The translations under genes and the position numbers were made by a program. Below are positions 48,220 to 61,500 of a stretch of 64,000 bases of DNA, in pieces (positions within the stretch are counted from its first letter, which is position 1; every line of letters begins with the position of its first letter). Under the pieces are notes generated by a model that worked only from the letters and a program-made list of their open reading frames with translations, had not been told where the DNA came from and ran no database searches. This DNA is from Brachionus plicatilis (lineage: Eukaryota; Rotifera; Eurotatoria; Ploima; Brachionidae), in contig QEOQ01000274.1 of NCBI GenBank assembly GCA_010279815.1, positions 986,618 to 1,050,617 of the forward strand, in the 5' to 3' direction.

Positions 48220-49316
48220 AGTACAATTTTAAATAATTCGTAGAAGAAATTTTGGATTATTTTTTTAATTTTAAAATTTTTAAAATAAAAAAACTTAATT
48301 AAAATGATTAAAATTTTTATTTTCCTTTTTATACTTTTTATTAAAATTAATTTTAAATTTTTGATATTTTATTTTTTTAGATTCAATTAAAAGTGGAAGA
48401 ATGCCCAACAAGTGGCAACATTGGCATCTTTGTGGATTCTAAAATCATTCAGCAATTATTCTACCATAATTGCTGAATTTAGCAGAGTTTTTTAAAAGTC
48501 CCAAAAGTCCAAGTCATAAAAAAAAAATAGAAGTTCAATCTCTAATTTTTTTTTTCCGAAAGTCCAAGTCCGAACTTTTTTTTAAATTTGCTGGATCAGG
48601 CATTATATCAAAAAAATGTATCTACTCTTGGGTTGTAGATTTGCCAAATTTCAGAACTAGTCTAAATATTGTAGAATTTTTCAATTTTTAAGTCGCCTTT
48701 AAAAGCACTGCATAAAACAGTATTTGATTAATGATAGAAATAATAGATTCAAACCAAAATTTACACGAAAATAGATACATAAAACAAAACGGTATTGTGA
48801 ATTTCAAGTACAAAATGTACAAAAAATTCTCCCTTTTTTGGTAAATTAAAATTGAAGATAATAAAATTTATTTTAAAATAAAATGCAATATAGTGCAACA
48901 TACTTTGTTGGACCTTTTTTAGTAGTAGGACATTTATTTTATAGTACATTCATTTATTATATTAAATTTTATTATCTTTAATTTTTAAGTTAAATTTTTA
49001 ATTTTGCCTTTTGACCTTAAAATTAGGCCACAAAAACTATTCTAAAGAACTGTCATTAACAGGTCAGGTATTTTTGGAATTGGAAAATTAAAAATTTATA
49101 AATAAACTTTTCGAGAATAAATTGAACATTTGATTTTCAAATTTTGTTGTTAAAAAAAGACAAAAAGGTGCAATAAATAAATATTATCGTCAATCCTTTT
49201 GCCGATAGTATGATACTTTCGTTGGTTTAACTAAAAATAAAGAAAATAGAGATAATAAAAAAATGAAAACATCGGGGACATTTTTAGGATTATTGCTTTA
49301 TTGGACACCCGTTAGA
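48220..49316. other. Intergenic between convergent cotransporter and fibrocystin-L copy B
   Basis: No gene is supported. A 12-bp-arm hairpin lies at about 48449-48478 (TTCAGCAATTAT and its complement). AGTGCAACATACTTTGTTG at about 48894 resembles a string near 11990. Confidence 0.4.
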
Positions 49317-49463
49317 ATAAAAAACTAGATATTAAGCATGTTTTGAATAAAAGTCGCCATTTTAATCTTAAAAAAAGCCTCTTTGAATAAAAATAATTTG
49401 TTTTCTATCTTATAATTAAAAAACATATTTCAAAAAATAAAACAAGAAAATGAATTCAAAATT

Positions 49464-49469
49464 TTTATT
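49464..49469 (-). terminator. Poly(A) signal of fibrocystin-L copy B
   Basis: AATAAA on the minus strand, 75 bp past the copy B stop codon; counterpart of the copy A signal. Confidence 0.55.
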
Positions 49470-49543
49470 AAGACAAAAATACTAAATATTTTCTAAAGGT
49501 TTTGAACTAAATGAATAAAATTCAATTTAAAAAGATTATTTTT

Positions 49544-52500
49544 CTAAAAATAAATAAAATAAAATTGAAAAAAAGTTAAAACTAAAAGAGCCAAAATATT
49601 TTCTCTGATTTTAATCGCGGCGCTAATTTCTTGAATTGTCTCAGTAACTGGTGTTTCTATTTCTGCTTTTTCAATCTCAATTTGTCTATCATTCAAAATG
49701 GCTGATACAAGTGACAAACCAGGAACAATTTCAATTCCTGCAGCAACATCTTGACCAAATTTTGTCATATTTTCGGCATTACCTAGATAGTCAAAGTTAA
49801 CCATAACACTGCCACTGTAGACAGAAATGGGAGTTTTTAAAGTTAAGCCGTATTTTTCTAGATAACAGTTGTACATGACAGCCTTGATGTCTTCAACTTT
49901 ATCTTTGTACTCATTGAAATCTCCTTCGAAAGTGAAGTAAGATGAGGGAATTGTGGTGTCGTCTAGGACAGTTTTAACTTTGCTCACAATGATTGATTTC
50001 GAAAGACAAGTGAAAGAATAATCATCATCGGATGTTTTGAGAGAAACAGTGAGCACATACATGCCAGTTTTGTTGATGTATAAATTTTCAAAATTGAATA
50101 CACCATCTGCAAGATATGCCGATGTGTTCAGCGAGTCAACTTGTAGACTACCTTCTGCTTGGCATTTTTCCATTTTATGTATTCCAATTGTTGCTTGCCA
50201 AGTGTGATTTTTCCAATCTAAATTTTTGACTTGTTTCGATGAGAATTTATCAATTACCGAAATACTTAGATCAAAAAATTCGTTTTCTACAACTACCATA
50301 TTTGATTGATCTGAAATACAAGAAAACTCAGCTTTTGACGAACTTAGAGATTTAGTTGAAGCCAAAGATGGTGGTGTGTAGTTTGAATCAGTGAGGCCTT
50401 GAGGAGTCTTGAATTTGTACCGAATTTTGAAACTGGATGTTATCTCTGAAATACTCATATTTTCGAATCTAACATAACCATCGTCTTCAAGACTTGCTTC
50501 AGTTTGAACAACGATCTGAGCACTTGGACTATCACTATCATAAATTTCTGCTTCAACAATCCAAGGAAATTCCTCATTTGCCATGTTCAATAATAAATCA
50601 TCCTTTTAAAAATTAAAAATTTAATAGTTAATGATTTGAATTCGATGTTTTTTTTTTATTATTTTTTTTTAATAATTAATTCTTTTTCCAATTAAATAAA
50701 AATATAAAGATTTAGTACACTTAATAAACTTTAATTATTCATAACTATATTGCATCACTTTATTTTGGTTAAAAAAATCTTATTTGAAATTTATTTTTTT
50801 AAATTAAATCTTAAATTTTAGATTCTTGTTTTCAATTTTTGACTCATAAAGTCGAAATATGGAAAGTTCTAATTTGGTTGAATCTCATGTAATCAAATAG
50901 AGTGCTAAGAAATTGTTTTTTTTACATAAAAATTAATTTTTGATAGATATAAAAATTTCTTTCAATTATTTTTTTGATTCTTTTTAAAGACTGTTTTTTT
51001 TTTTAATTTTTGTCTTTTTTATTTTTACGATGAAATACTCATTGTTTTTTTTTGACCTTAAAAGAAAATAAAAAAAAAATGTCTCCTAATCTTTTTTAAA
51101 ATCTTCATCTAAAAAAATAATTTTTTAGTTCCAAATTCTCTATATCTCATAAAAAATAAAATCTAGACTTAGACTCCAATAATTAATTATTAAATAAATT
51201 TAATCTAACAGTTAATTTTTCAAATTTTAAGAGTCTTTCTCGGTATTTTTATTTAAATCAATTCCATGATAAAATCTAAAAAATAAGCACCTAAACTCAT
51301 TTAGGTGAGAAATTAAATAAATTTTTTTAAAAAGTAATCAAAATTAAAAAAGTTTCAAAAAGTTAAAAATATTAAATTTGTATTTAATTATGTGTTCATT
51401 AATTTTTTTGTGTATAACTTAATAAATTGAGAATTTTGTTTAATAATTGAGTAAAAAAATCAAATAATTATACTTTTTGAACTAAATTTCTAGGTGAAAA
51501 ATTTGACTTGTTAAATTTTGAGAATGTAAATAAAGTGGATAACAAAATAAAAGCAAGTAAAGTTGAAAATACTACTACATTGAAGGAGCAAAAAGAAGAA
51601 ATAAAAAAAAATCTTACATTTTCATCAACAACTTTTAGAACAGGTTGCACTTCACATGGTACCATTTCTTTGCATCTATCTGCTTCTTGTTGAACAACAA
51701 TTCTGTTTATCTTTTTAATTGGGGCATCAGTTCCATTTGAATTTGGTTTTTGAACCAAAAGATCAGACAGAGTTACATTGAACAATTGCATGGCTTTGTC
51801 TTGCAATATTCCAGTGGTAAACCCATTGATAATTGAAGCTGTGAAATTGTTCAGTTCGGTCTTGATTAATTTGTCCTGATCTTGAAGAGAAATAGTCTCA
51901 ATTGGATCCTCCATAATTGTCAAAGAAATAAAAGTAGTTTGAGTCGATCTGCGTTTTCTCAACTCTTCACTCTCTGCCACTATTTCCACTCTGCGTATTT
52001 TACTCGCAGGTATGCCCAATAAATCGGCAAAATTTTGAACCAGTGTTTCTTTGTTAAAAAATGATGATTCTGTAATTGCTGGTACTCCAAATTTGACAAA
52101 AATTGTTGGCGTCACTTTCAAATCAATGTAATCACCACCTCCTAGAGTAAAATACACTTTTGAATCTTCTCTTACGGCCAAATTAGTTCCAGATTGATTG
52201 CTGTAATGAGGCATGTATTTTTCCAGACTTCCAGTTGTATCATTTAATTGCATTTTACCATCTACATAGTGAACATTGGTCGGTTGGACAAATCGATCGT
52301 TTTTATAGAGATCAATTCTATTTGATGTAAAGTAATGCATTGACAATCTAACTTTGTAGTTTTCATCTGCATTTAAAATTCTAAATCTTAATTGAGTAGG
52401 AGGTAAACTGGTCAAATAAATATCAATGTTAATATTTGAAGCTATAATTGCCATAAATGTAGATAAACGTTCGAGACAAGTGTATCCAAAGCAGCAGCCA

Positions 52501-55500
52501 TGGTCTTTTTAAATAGAATTAATTAAGTAAAACAAAAATTTTAAATTTAAGATTGTCTTATAGAAAATAAATTTTCCAATAAAAGATTTAGCGTGAAATC
52601 CTACAAAATTGAATTTAACATTTTTCTTCATCAAATTATTTTTTATAATGATTTAAATTGAAAAAAAATTACATTCTGCTTACTCATCCATGCTTTTCTG
52701 GATTGTTTTATTTCGAGTTTGAATTAAATTTTATAAAAAAATTTGGCACAATGCAGAAAATTTTACATTTTTACATTTTCATATTTTTAGAATTTTTGAG
52801 CAAAATTGTCATTTCTGATTTTAGTAACTAAATAATTGGGAAGAGTTTTTTTTTTATTTTATAAAATATTGCATAAAAAATCTAAAAAAATGAAAATGTC
52901 ACTTTTACTATATTTTATATAACGGGTGGCCAAAAATGGTTGTCTTAAAATTCATTAAGAAAAAAAATGGTGAACGGACAATGATATAATAGTGAAATTT
53001 TGAGGGTTTACAGCTTTTTTTCTCTAGTTTCTGAAATTGATATTTTTATAAAATATTCTTTTAAAAATTAGTCCACTCTGGCCTACTAATTGACCCCTAC
53101 CTGCGACCTAGGTTGTCCTCATTAATTACCGTATATAAGTTGCGAGTTTTATATATCATTAAGGGTAAAATTTAAGCTTTTAAATCAGGTTTTTTATTCA
53201 ATAACTTCCCCTTGTTTTCTCGGAAATTTTCAACTTAATGATATATAGCCCTAAAAATTAAAAAATACTGAAAATCAAGACTCAAAAAGAAAATTTTACT
53301 TTATAAAGTTATTTATTTAAAAGCTTAAATTCAATTATATATGTGTTCAAAATTTTAAGATAATACCTTAAATAAATCAAAAGTTATTCGATAAAAACAT
53401 AAAACACCCAAGTTTTTTACATTTGAACAATGGTCATTTTTTGGTGTTATTTGATTGTATCTTCTCGAAAACTAGACGGAATAAAACAATCTATAGCTCA
53501 TTTTAATCATAAAAAAATTCTCTACAAAATAATATATAAAACTCGCAACTTATATACGGTAATTAATGAGGACAACCTAGGTCGCAGGTAGGGGTCAATT
53601 AGTAGGCCAGAGTGGACTAATTTTTAAAAGAATGTTTTATAAAAATATCAATTTCAGAAACTAGAGAAAAAAAGCTGTAAACCCTCAAAATTTCACTATT
53701 ATATCATTGTCCGTTCACCATTTTTTTTCTTAATGAATTTTAAGACAACCATTTTTGGCCACCCGTAAATATGAAAATAATGTTTCCTTTTTAGTAAAAA
53801 TGTGAAATTATTTTCACCTTGCCAAAAATTTAGAAATTAAAAGCCGCTAAAATTAAAAAAAAATAAAAAAAAATGCAACTAAGTGCAACATCCTGTTATA
53901 TCCATTAGGTTAATTATTTAAAAAGAATAATTTAAAAACTTATAAGAATTGAAAAAACAAAATAAATTAATTGTAAGTAAATTCTTTAATTTTTTTTTAA
54001 ATCAATCTAATCAATAATTAAATGTAAAATTTTATTGATCTTCAATATTTTGTATTTTTTTGTAGGAACATTAAAGAAAGTATTCAAGGTTAAAAAAAGT
54101 TGCAATTCATTTAATTATTTTTGTTAAACCTCAGGCTATTCATAATAAATCTTAATTATTTTGTGCCTAAAAAATCTTGCCAAATTTAAGATCAAATTAA
54201 AATATAAGTTACCTTGAAAAAGAAAAGTAATAAATAAATAATAATTTCATTCTGATTTTTTAATTTTGATTTTAATTTATCTTAATTTATTTTGATTTTT
54301 TTTTTTATTCATAAGGTGCTCGATAAACAAATAAATAAATTAGAACTTCAGAACTTTCAATAACTTAAATAAAGCTTTTGAATAATATTTAGCATTTATT
54401 TGTATTTAGCGATATTTTCAATGGTACCAATTTCAAAATACTAAAATTAAATGGAAACGATAGAGATTAAGTGATGAATGAATTTGACTAATAGAAACAG
54501 AAGCTAGGAACCAAGGAATTATTAGAATTAGGCTAATAGATTGCATTACAAAACTTCTTAGTGGAAAGTCCCTACAAACGCGTAGAAACATGCAAAAAAG
54601 TGTATACGTCACGTGGTAGAAATTTAAAACCAAGTTATTAGCTACTCGGAAACCTCCTGATGTTCAGAGAATTTTAAAAAGAATTTTACCTTGAGGTCCG
54701 TTTATTAAATCGAGAAAAGTATCATTGACATGAATTGCCACAGGTGACAATCTTCTTCTTATTGTATCCGGGTCCATGCTTTCAATAATTAAAACTCTGT
54801 GCTCAATTCCATGGCATTTGTATGCTTGCCAATCGTGAATATATTGGCACAAATTTTCATCTCTTACAATTCCTGGATACTTGTAGGTTTGATTTGGAGG
54901 AATCATTGATCCATTTGGTGCAGCAAGCATTTCTTTGGGAATTCTAAAATCACCAAGACCTCTCTTTTGGCTGCCCCACTCAAATTCCGATTGAGGTATA
55001 ACAGTACCTGGTTCGCCCAGAAAAGATCCATCTAAATCATTCAGAAGAGCTTTTTTCATCGCATCACAATCCATATCAATGCAGTCCCAGATATTTATTT
55101 TATCTAAATTAGGTCTATGAATCCAAATTTTGGATGAATTTTCAACTCCATAAATGTGAATATTTTTCATCATAACTGGGTGCTGGCCGTCATCATTAAA
55201 TTTGTTAGTTGATATTGCGTAATTTCTGATGCCACATTTTGCATTAAAATTAGTGAATGTCAAATTCTCAAAATTTGTTGTGCCATCAATTGATTGAAAA
55301 GTCTTGATGCCTGCCCAAGGCTTGTAAGGTGCTATATTTGTACCGCCAATAAAATTTGACCAAACCAGACCAATTTTGCCAAGTTCGCTTGACTCTGCAC
55401 CAAAAGTTTGAATTCGAACTGCTGAATTATAATTTAAATCAAATGTTCGCTCATCTGTTTCACAATTAAAATCTTTGGACTGGCCAACAATCAATGAATT

Positions 55501-58500
55501 TTTATTAGTGTAAAATTTATTTGTCAGCTGATGTAAAATTGGTGGTGGCTTGATCACAAAAGTAAATGCTCCAACAAAATTGTCTATCAACTTATTTCCA
55601 TCTAGAACCACACTTTGCGGGCCCTGGTAATAAATACCCCAATGCATAGCCTTGTAAATGGTGAAACCAGCTATTTTCACACAAGTTAAATTTTCGTGGT
55701 AAAAGTCCGGAAGAAGAACTACCCCAGCCAAAGTAGAATAAATAGTGTTTCCTCTGATAGAATTGTTCATTCCGACTCCGACTGTTTCATTCAAGTGATC
55801 ACATGCTTCAGCCTTGTAGAACAGTCCAAGCCGTTCAACACCACTGATAAAGTTGTCTTCCAGCACCACGGACTTGGCCAAATGAGCGTCTATGGCGCCC
55901 CAATATTCCCCATTGAATTCAGCTTCCCAAAACAATATCGAAGATGACCAAAGCACATAGACAAGCATGTTTCTTCTCACATTGTTTGAATGTCCTTCCA
56001 AGTAAATTCCAAAATCGAGTGTTCGATGAACTACATTGTCTTCAATTGGTATGCTGTTTGACTCGAGGATGCCGACTGCAGCCGCAAAGCCATGGTGAAA
56101 AGCACAATTTCGCACATACGATGGACGAGAGTAGTTGTAGTCGCCCAGGTTGGAGAACAAAATGCCATATTTGTAGTCGTCACTGTCGCCTCGACTAAAC
56201 TGACCAAAAAGATCCAATTCCACATTTGACAATCTGGCATATCCTTTGTAGAAGACTGGGTTGCCCTCAGAGTCCAGAGTCGAATAGTCCGACACAATGG
56301 TTCTTGATCCATACAGCTGAGTAAATTGATCTGGATATTGTTCGCCAATTATTCTTATGTTTCTTGACAAAAGACCAACTGGTGCACCAATTGAGTATGA
56401 CTGGCCATTTGGATATGTTTCGCCATAGGCCATGTGATCGTACTTTAGAGTTGAATTCAAAGTGAGCGTTTTGTTGTCAGCTGACTTGGCAACTATTTTG
56501 AATATTTCTGTCTGGTTTGGATGATAGGAAGTGGAGCCGATGACAATGGTTTCGCCTGGCAGCCAGTCAACTGACACTGTCAATTTGATTGTGTTGCTGT
56601 TTTTGGATGACGAATCGGATAGTGTTGTCCAAGAGGGATGTCTTGGTCGACCATGCAAATCAAGACCACCAAAGACTCCTATTCCTTTGCCACCAATGCT
56701 GCTCAGTCCATCAGGCAAGTAGAAATTGAGTGATTCTTTTGTTCCGCGCAAGATAATATCAACACTGTTCAAAATGGGATCATTTTCCCATCCGACAATC
56801 AATTGGCCTCCATTCACAAATATCAATTCAGCACTCAAAGTATGATTCAGTCCATTGTCAAATTCCAACACTCCATCAATTTGTAAATATTTCAATTTGG
56901 GTATGGCACAATCAACAACCACATACTTTCCATCTGGAATTTTTACACTTTGACCATCTTGAGGCAATTGATAGGAAAGGCCAGTGCTTCGTGTTTCCAC
57001 ATATCCGCCCCAGCCTGGCTCAGCAAATGCCCAAGTTTCAACATCTGACCAAAATAATGCATTAGGCGGACGTTCTGTCACCGGCAGTCTGTAGCCTGGC
57101 TGAATTGGCAACTCACAGCCAACATATCGGCAGACATGAGCATCAAACAGGACTTCATAGTCAACAAATGGACTCATGTTGTTATTGTTGTTCAATATGT
57201 AGCTCAACAGTTGAGTTGAATTGTCCCAATACCATCTTCCAGTGTCCATTGTGGTACTTAGTGGAACAAAAGATTCAATTTGCAATTGGCTGCCGAAAAA
57301 TACTCTATCTGGCTTTTTCCACATTCGATGTTGGATTATAATCCAGTTGCCAGGCTCGATGTTATAGAATCCAGCAGAGTATGTTATGTTGGTTGGATAC
57401 AATGCTTGGTCGAATTCAATCAAATAATGCTGGTTGGCTTCTAAAGCACTCATAAAGCCAAGAATGTGAGTCAATCGCTTTGCATACTTTTCACTTGAAG
57501 CCATTTGACCATTTTGATTAGTTATATTCATTCTCATAACAAGATCAGGTCTTAGTTCATTAAAAGAAAATCTAATCCAGCCTTTGGTATCCTTGCAAAT
57601 AGAACCATTTACAAAACGACTGTCTGATTTACAATTGGGATCATTGATGGTGAAATTATTGCTGTAGACAACGACATTATTCGTCTCATCTGTCAAACTA
57701 CCATCTAAATCATCATAGATTAAGTCCCAGTCCCATCTCTGTATGGCTCTAATTTGTACATTGTTAAATTTCAATTGTTCCAGTTTGGTGACCCAACCAC
57801 CGCAAAAAATTCTTAAATAGCCATTTAAAGTTTTAGATTTGGATATTAAAATTTTTAAAAATAAAAAGAAATATTAACTTGTTAAGTTAAAATTAAGTGT
57901 TTTTTTTTTTATTTATTGGAAATAAAAATTTTAAAAAAAAATTTGTCCACAAATAAAATAAAACATCTTAAATATATATTAATAACATATTTTTGAATTT
58001 ATTAAAAATTTAAAAAACTAGAAAGAAAAATTCAAAGAAGCAAAGTAATATAACCCAAAAAAAATTTCAAACCAATATTTTAAAAAGTTGATCTGTTCCT
58101 GTTCATTATTACTCATTAGCTAAGAAATCCTATCAAAGCCTATAAATTAAATTTAAATGTTTTTCCGATCGTGGCAGCTCTTTATTGATTTGTTTAACTT
58201 TATCAAACTTAAGTTCATACCGAATAAATATTTGTAAAGCTCAAAATAAAATTATAAATTCGGTTAAACGAGAATATCTAGAAAGGCCCATAAGGGTTAA
58301 ATTACTTATTGTTTTTTTCTGAGTTCAATTACTGACTTTACTTTAAAATTACTTAAAAACTACTTTTTTTACTTATCGCAAGTCTGATTTTAGTAAAAAT
58401 TGATATTGCCAAAGTTGTCAGTCACAGTGATATCATATCAATTTTCATTTTTAAATTTTAATGCGGTGAAAATTTGAAAAATTTGAAAAGTCCAAATTTT

Positions 58501-61500
58501 GTGACTTAAACAAAAATTTTCTTTAATTAATTTCATTAAAATTAACTTTACTTAAAAAAAAAAATTCAATGTGATCATTTGTGAGTTAATAACAACCCTA
58601 TTTTAAATGAAGGACATTTAAATTTTTAAGTGTTAAATAATAAGTCAAAATAAGGTAAGGCAAAGGAGTTGGTATTCGATTGATCTTTTTTTGGTATCGT
58701 TTAAAACTAAAGATTATTTACTTAAAAAATTTTAAAGTAAAAATTCAATGATTAACTTAATTTTTAATGAATGCAAAACTTCATTTGATGCGAATTGGCT
58801 TTGTTTAATTTGAAGATAAGAAATTTAAGATAAATTTTGTTAAAGTCTAAAAAAAGTACTACGAAATGAATTAAAAAACAAAAAATTTGTATCACCCAAT
58901 TTTTGTCTTTTCAAAATTTTAACTGACTGCAAAATTATTTTTGATACTTGGTTTTGGTTAAACCTGTTAGAAAAATATAAATGTGCCTCTAAATTAAATT
59001 TTATGATATTTTTAAGTAAAAATTTTGATCATAAACTTCAATTAGCCCAAATAGCCCTGATTTTGATTCAAACAAACAATTTTCAAGAATTTCATAAAAT
59101 AAAAAATATTTAAAATACTTACACACAAGTTCCGATAATCTCTGGTCCTCGCATACTATGACTCCAATCAGATGGAAAATTGATGAAAGTAACATTTTTG
59201 ATCAATTGACCTCTGTCCCAAGCTACTACTAATCCACTCGGGGTATAAGATTTTTCTGTACTATTTGAATTTCCAATAATTATGGAGTCGATAATTGCAG
59301 GACCTGTATTTTCATTATAGAATGTTGCTACAAGAGGTTGAATACTCTTGGAAAAACGATAATGATAGACATTATTTTTAGTCTCAATTCCAACATGATA
59401 TTGATCATATATAATAAAATTTCTGAACTGTAAACTATTTGAAAAAACCCATTCGCTTCCTTTCTCATTTGAATATGAAACCAAGTTTTCAAATTTGGCA
59501 ACTGAAGGCCTTGAGTCCCAGCAAGAGCCAGAAACCGATGGTGTGTATCCAGGGAAAATCCATAGACCAATTCGACCAGAGCTATGAATGGTGTTGTTGT
59601 AAAAGCGTCCGAGTGGAATTTTTTTGGGACAATAATTCTGATCAAATGAAGGTCCATCTGGTCGGTCCAAAAGTCTGTACCAAAAGCCGAAGTGAGTGCC
59701 TCCAGCGACTGAATTGTGAATAACTGTGTTGTTCGGGTTGGTTACCCAATATGCTGCTGGTGTCGAGTCTTCGTTGAGCAAACTAGAGCTTGTTTTGACA
59801 AAAATGGCCAAATTGTAGCTAAACTCATTTCCTATTTCTACACTATCTTCCAAAAAGTAAGCGCCACCCATTATGTCGTAGATGAAATTGCGCGAAACTT
59901 TCACATAATGAGTGCCATGCACATTCACTGCTCTGTTGAACGATTTTCTTATGGAACACTCTCTCACATAGGAGCTTGGCATGTCACCATTCAAATGAAA
60001 GTGAATCGGATACCTTCCAAGTCTGAACGATTGACCAACATGAAACAATTCAACATTCTGGATTCTGGCAATCACATGCTCCTTGTTTCTGGGCGCATCC
60101 ATGTCCGCATGAATCATTATTTGTGCACCAAATTCATTTGAACCTATTTCGTCACCATATCTTCCCAAGTAGCAAGTTTGTGTGGCAAATTCAGATGGAT
60201 CAAAGCCTTCTGGACAAGCAGTGGCACTTTTCAAAGAATTCCACGAATCATCATTGTTGCCTCGAAATTTGATGTTTCTGCTCAAAAGACCCACTTCGGC
60301 TTTTTTTTCAACAGTATACAAATCAGGACTTTGTCCCACTTGTATTTCCACAGATAAATGCGTATAATTTAACTGCTGATCAAGAGTCAAAGTCTTGTTA
60401 TCTGCAGACTTGCCAATGATGCTTCTTACTTCACTTTCTCTTACAGAATATAAATCTCCAGTTGTAGCAATCACTATTTCGCTGCCAACCTCCCAAACAA
60501 CAGGCTCTTTTAGAACAATTTGATCTGAGCCTGCACTTGCTGTTTGACCAAGCTGTGTCCATGTTACTCCAACTGGTTTGCCGTGCATATCAATTGTGCC
60601 ATTTCTGAGAGCAATTACTTTGGCTCCAAATATTGGAATTTCAATTGAACGAGCCGAGCCATACATTGTTATTTCAGCCTTGTGCATAAAAGGCTTTTCT
60701 TCACTTCCGATCTGAAGCAGACCATTGTCGCTATTTTTTTTTTTAAAGATTATTTTTTAGGCAATTGATTTTTTTGGTGCAAAAAAAAAAAAATAAATTT
60801 TTAAAATCTTACATTATAATTATGTATTCACATTGAAGATGAACATCTTGCATGTCATCGAATATCAAGGCACCACCAATTATAAGAACACCTTTGAGAA
60901 TTGGTGTATGGGTGTCAAAGTAGACCGCTTGATTTTCACTGATTACAACAACATCGCCTTCACCAGGCAGTTCCATTCCTCCCCAAGTGTATTTTGAAGA
61001 CCAAAGATCAATGTATTCAAAAAAATGCTCTTCCTTTTTTTATTTAGAAAATAAAAATTAAAATTATTAAATTATGAGTAGAAAAGTTACATTTATGGCA
61101 TTTCCAATTTGGTCAACATAAACTTGAACAAGTGATTTTGTTGATGAATAAGGAAGAGGCCCAGTTCGACAAACAATGCTTGTTGAATTAATGGTAATTA
61201 TTTTGCAAGTTGTTTTGGCAATTTCAACTTTGGTTGAATCAGGTCTGTTTTTATTTAGAAAAAAAATATGATTTAATAAGTCAATCAAAATAATTAATGA
61301 TTTTAAATAAAAAAAATTATTTTACATAAAATTTTGGCCTGTAATTGTGAGAATAGTTCCACCACCAGTTCCACCTCGATTTGGCCACAAACCAAATACA
61401 TTAGGAGTTAAACTTTGTCTATAATTAAAACTTGTCTGCGCACTCAATCCATTTTCATTAATCGTTAAGGTACAATCTTTGTCAGATGACGAATTTGCCA

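Noticed and set aside
48470..48691. 73-codon plus-strand ORF downstream of the cotransporter
   Set aside because: Low-complexity Lys/Phe-rich frame after a clear family-typical stop (VITIFS) at 48219, with no motif and no acceptor that extends the protein.
51508..51693. 61-codon plus-strand ORF near copy B exon 23
   Set aside because: It crosses the antisense of a splice donor and of exon 23; a chance frame.
54560..54610. AAACGCGTAGAAACATGC near copy B intron 22 as a second hammerhead ribozyme
   Set aside because: It shares AAACGCGT with the motif at 31.85 kb but lacks a CUGANGA string and a stem at the right distance on either strand.
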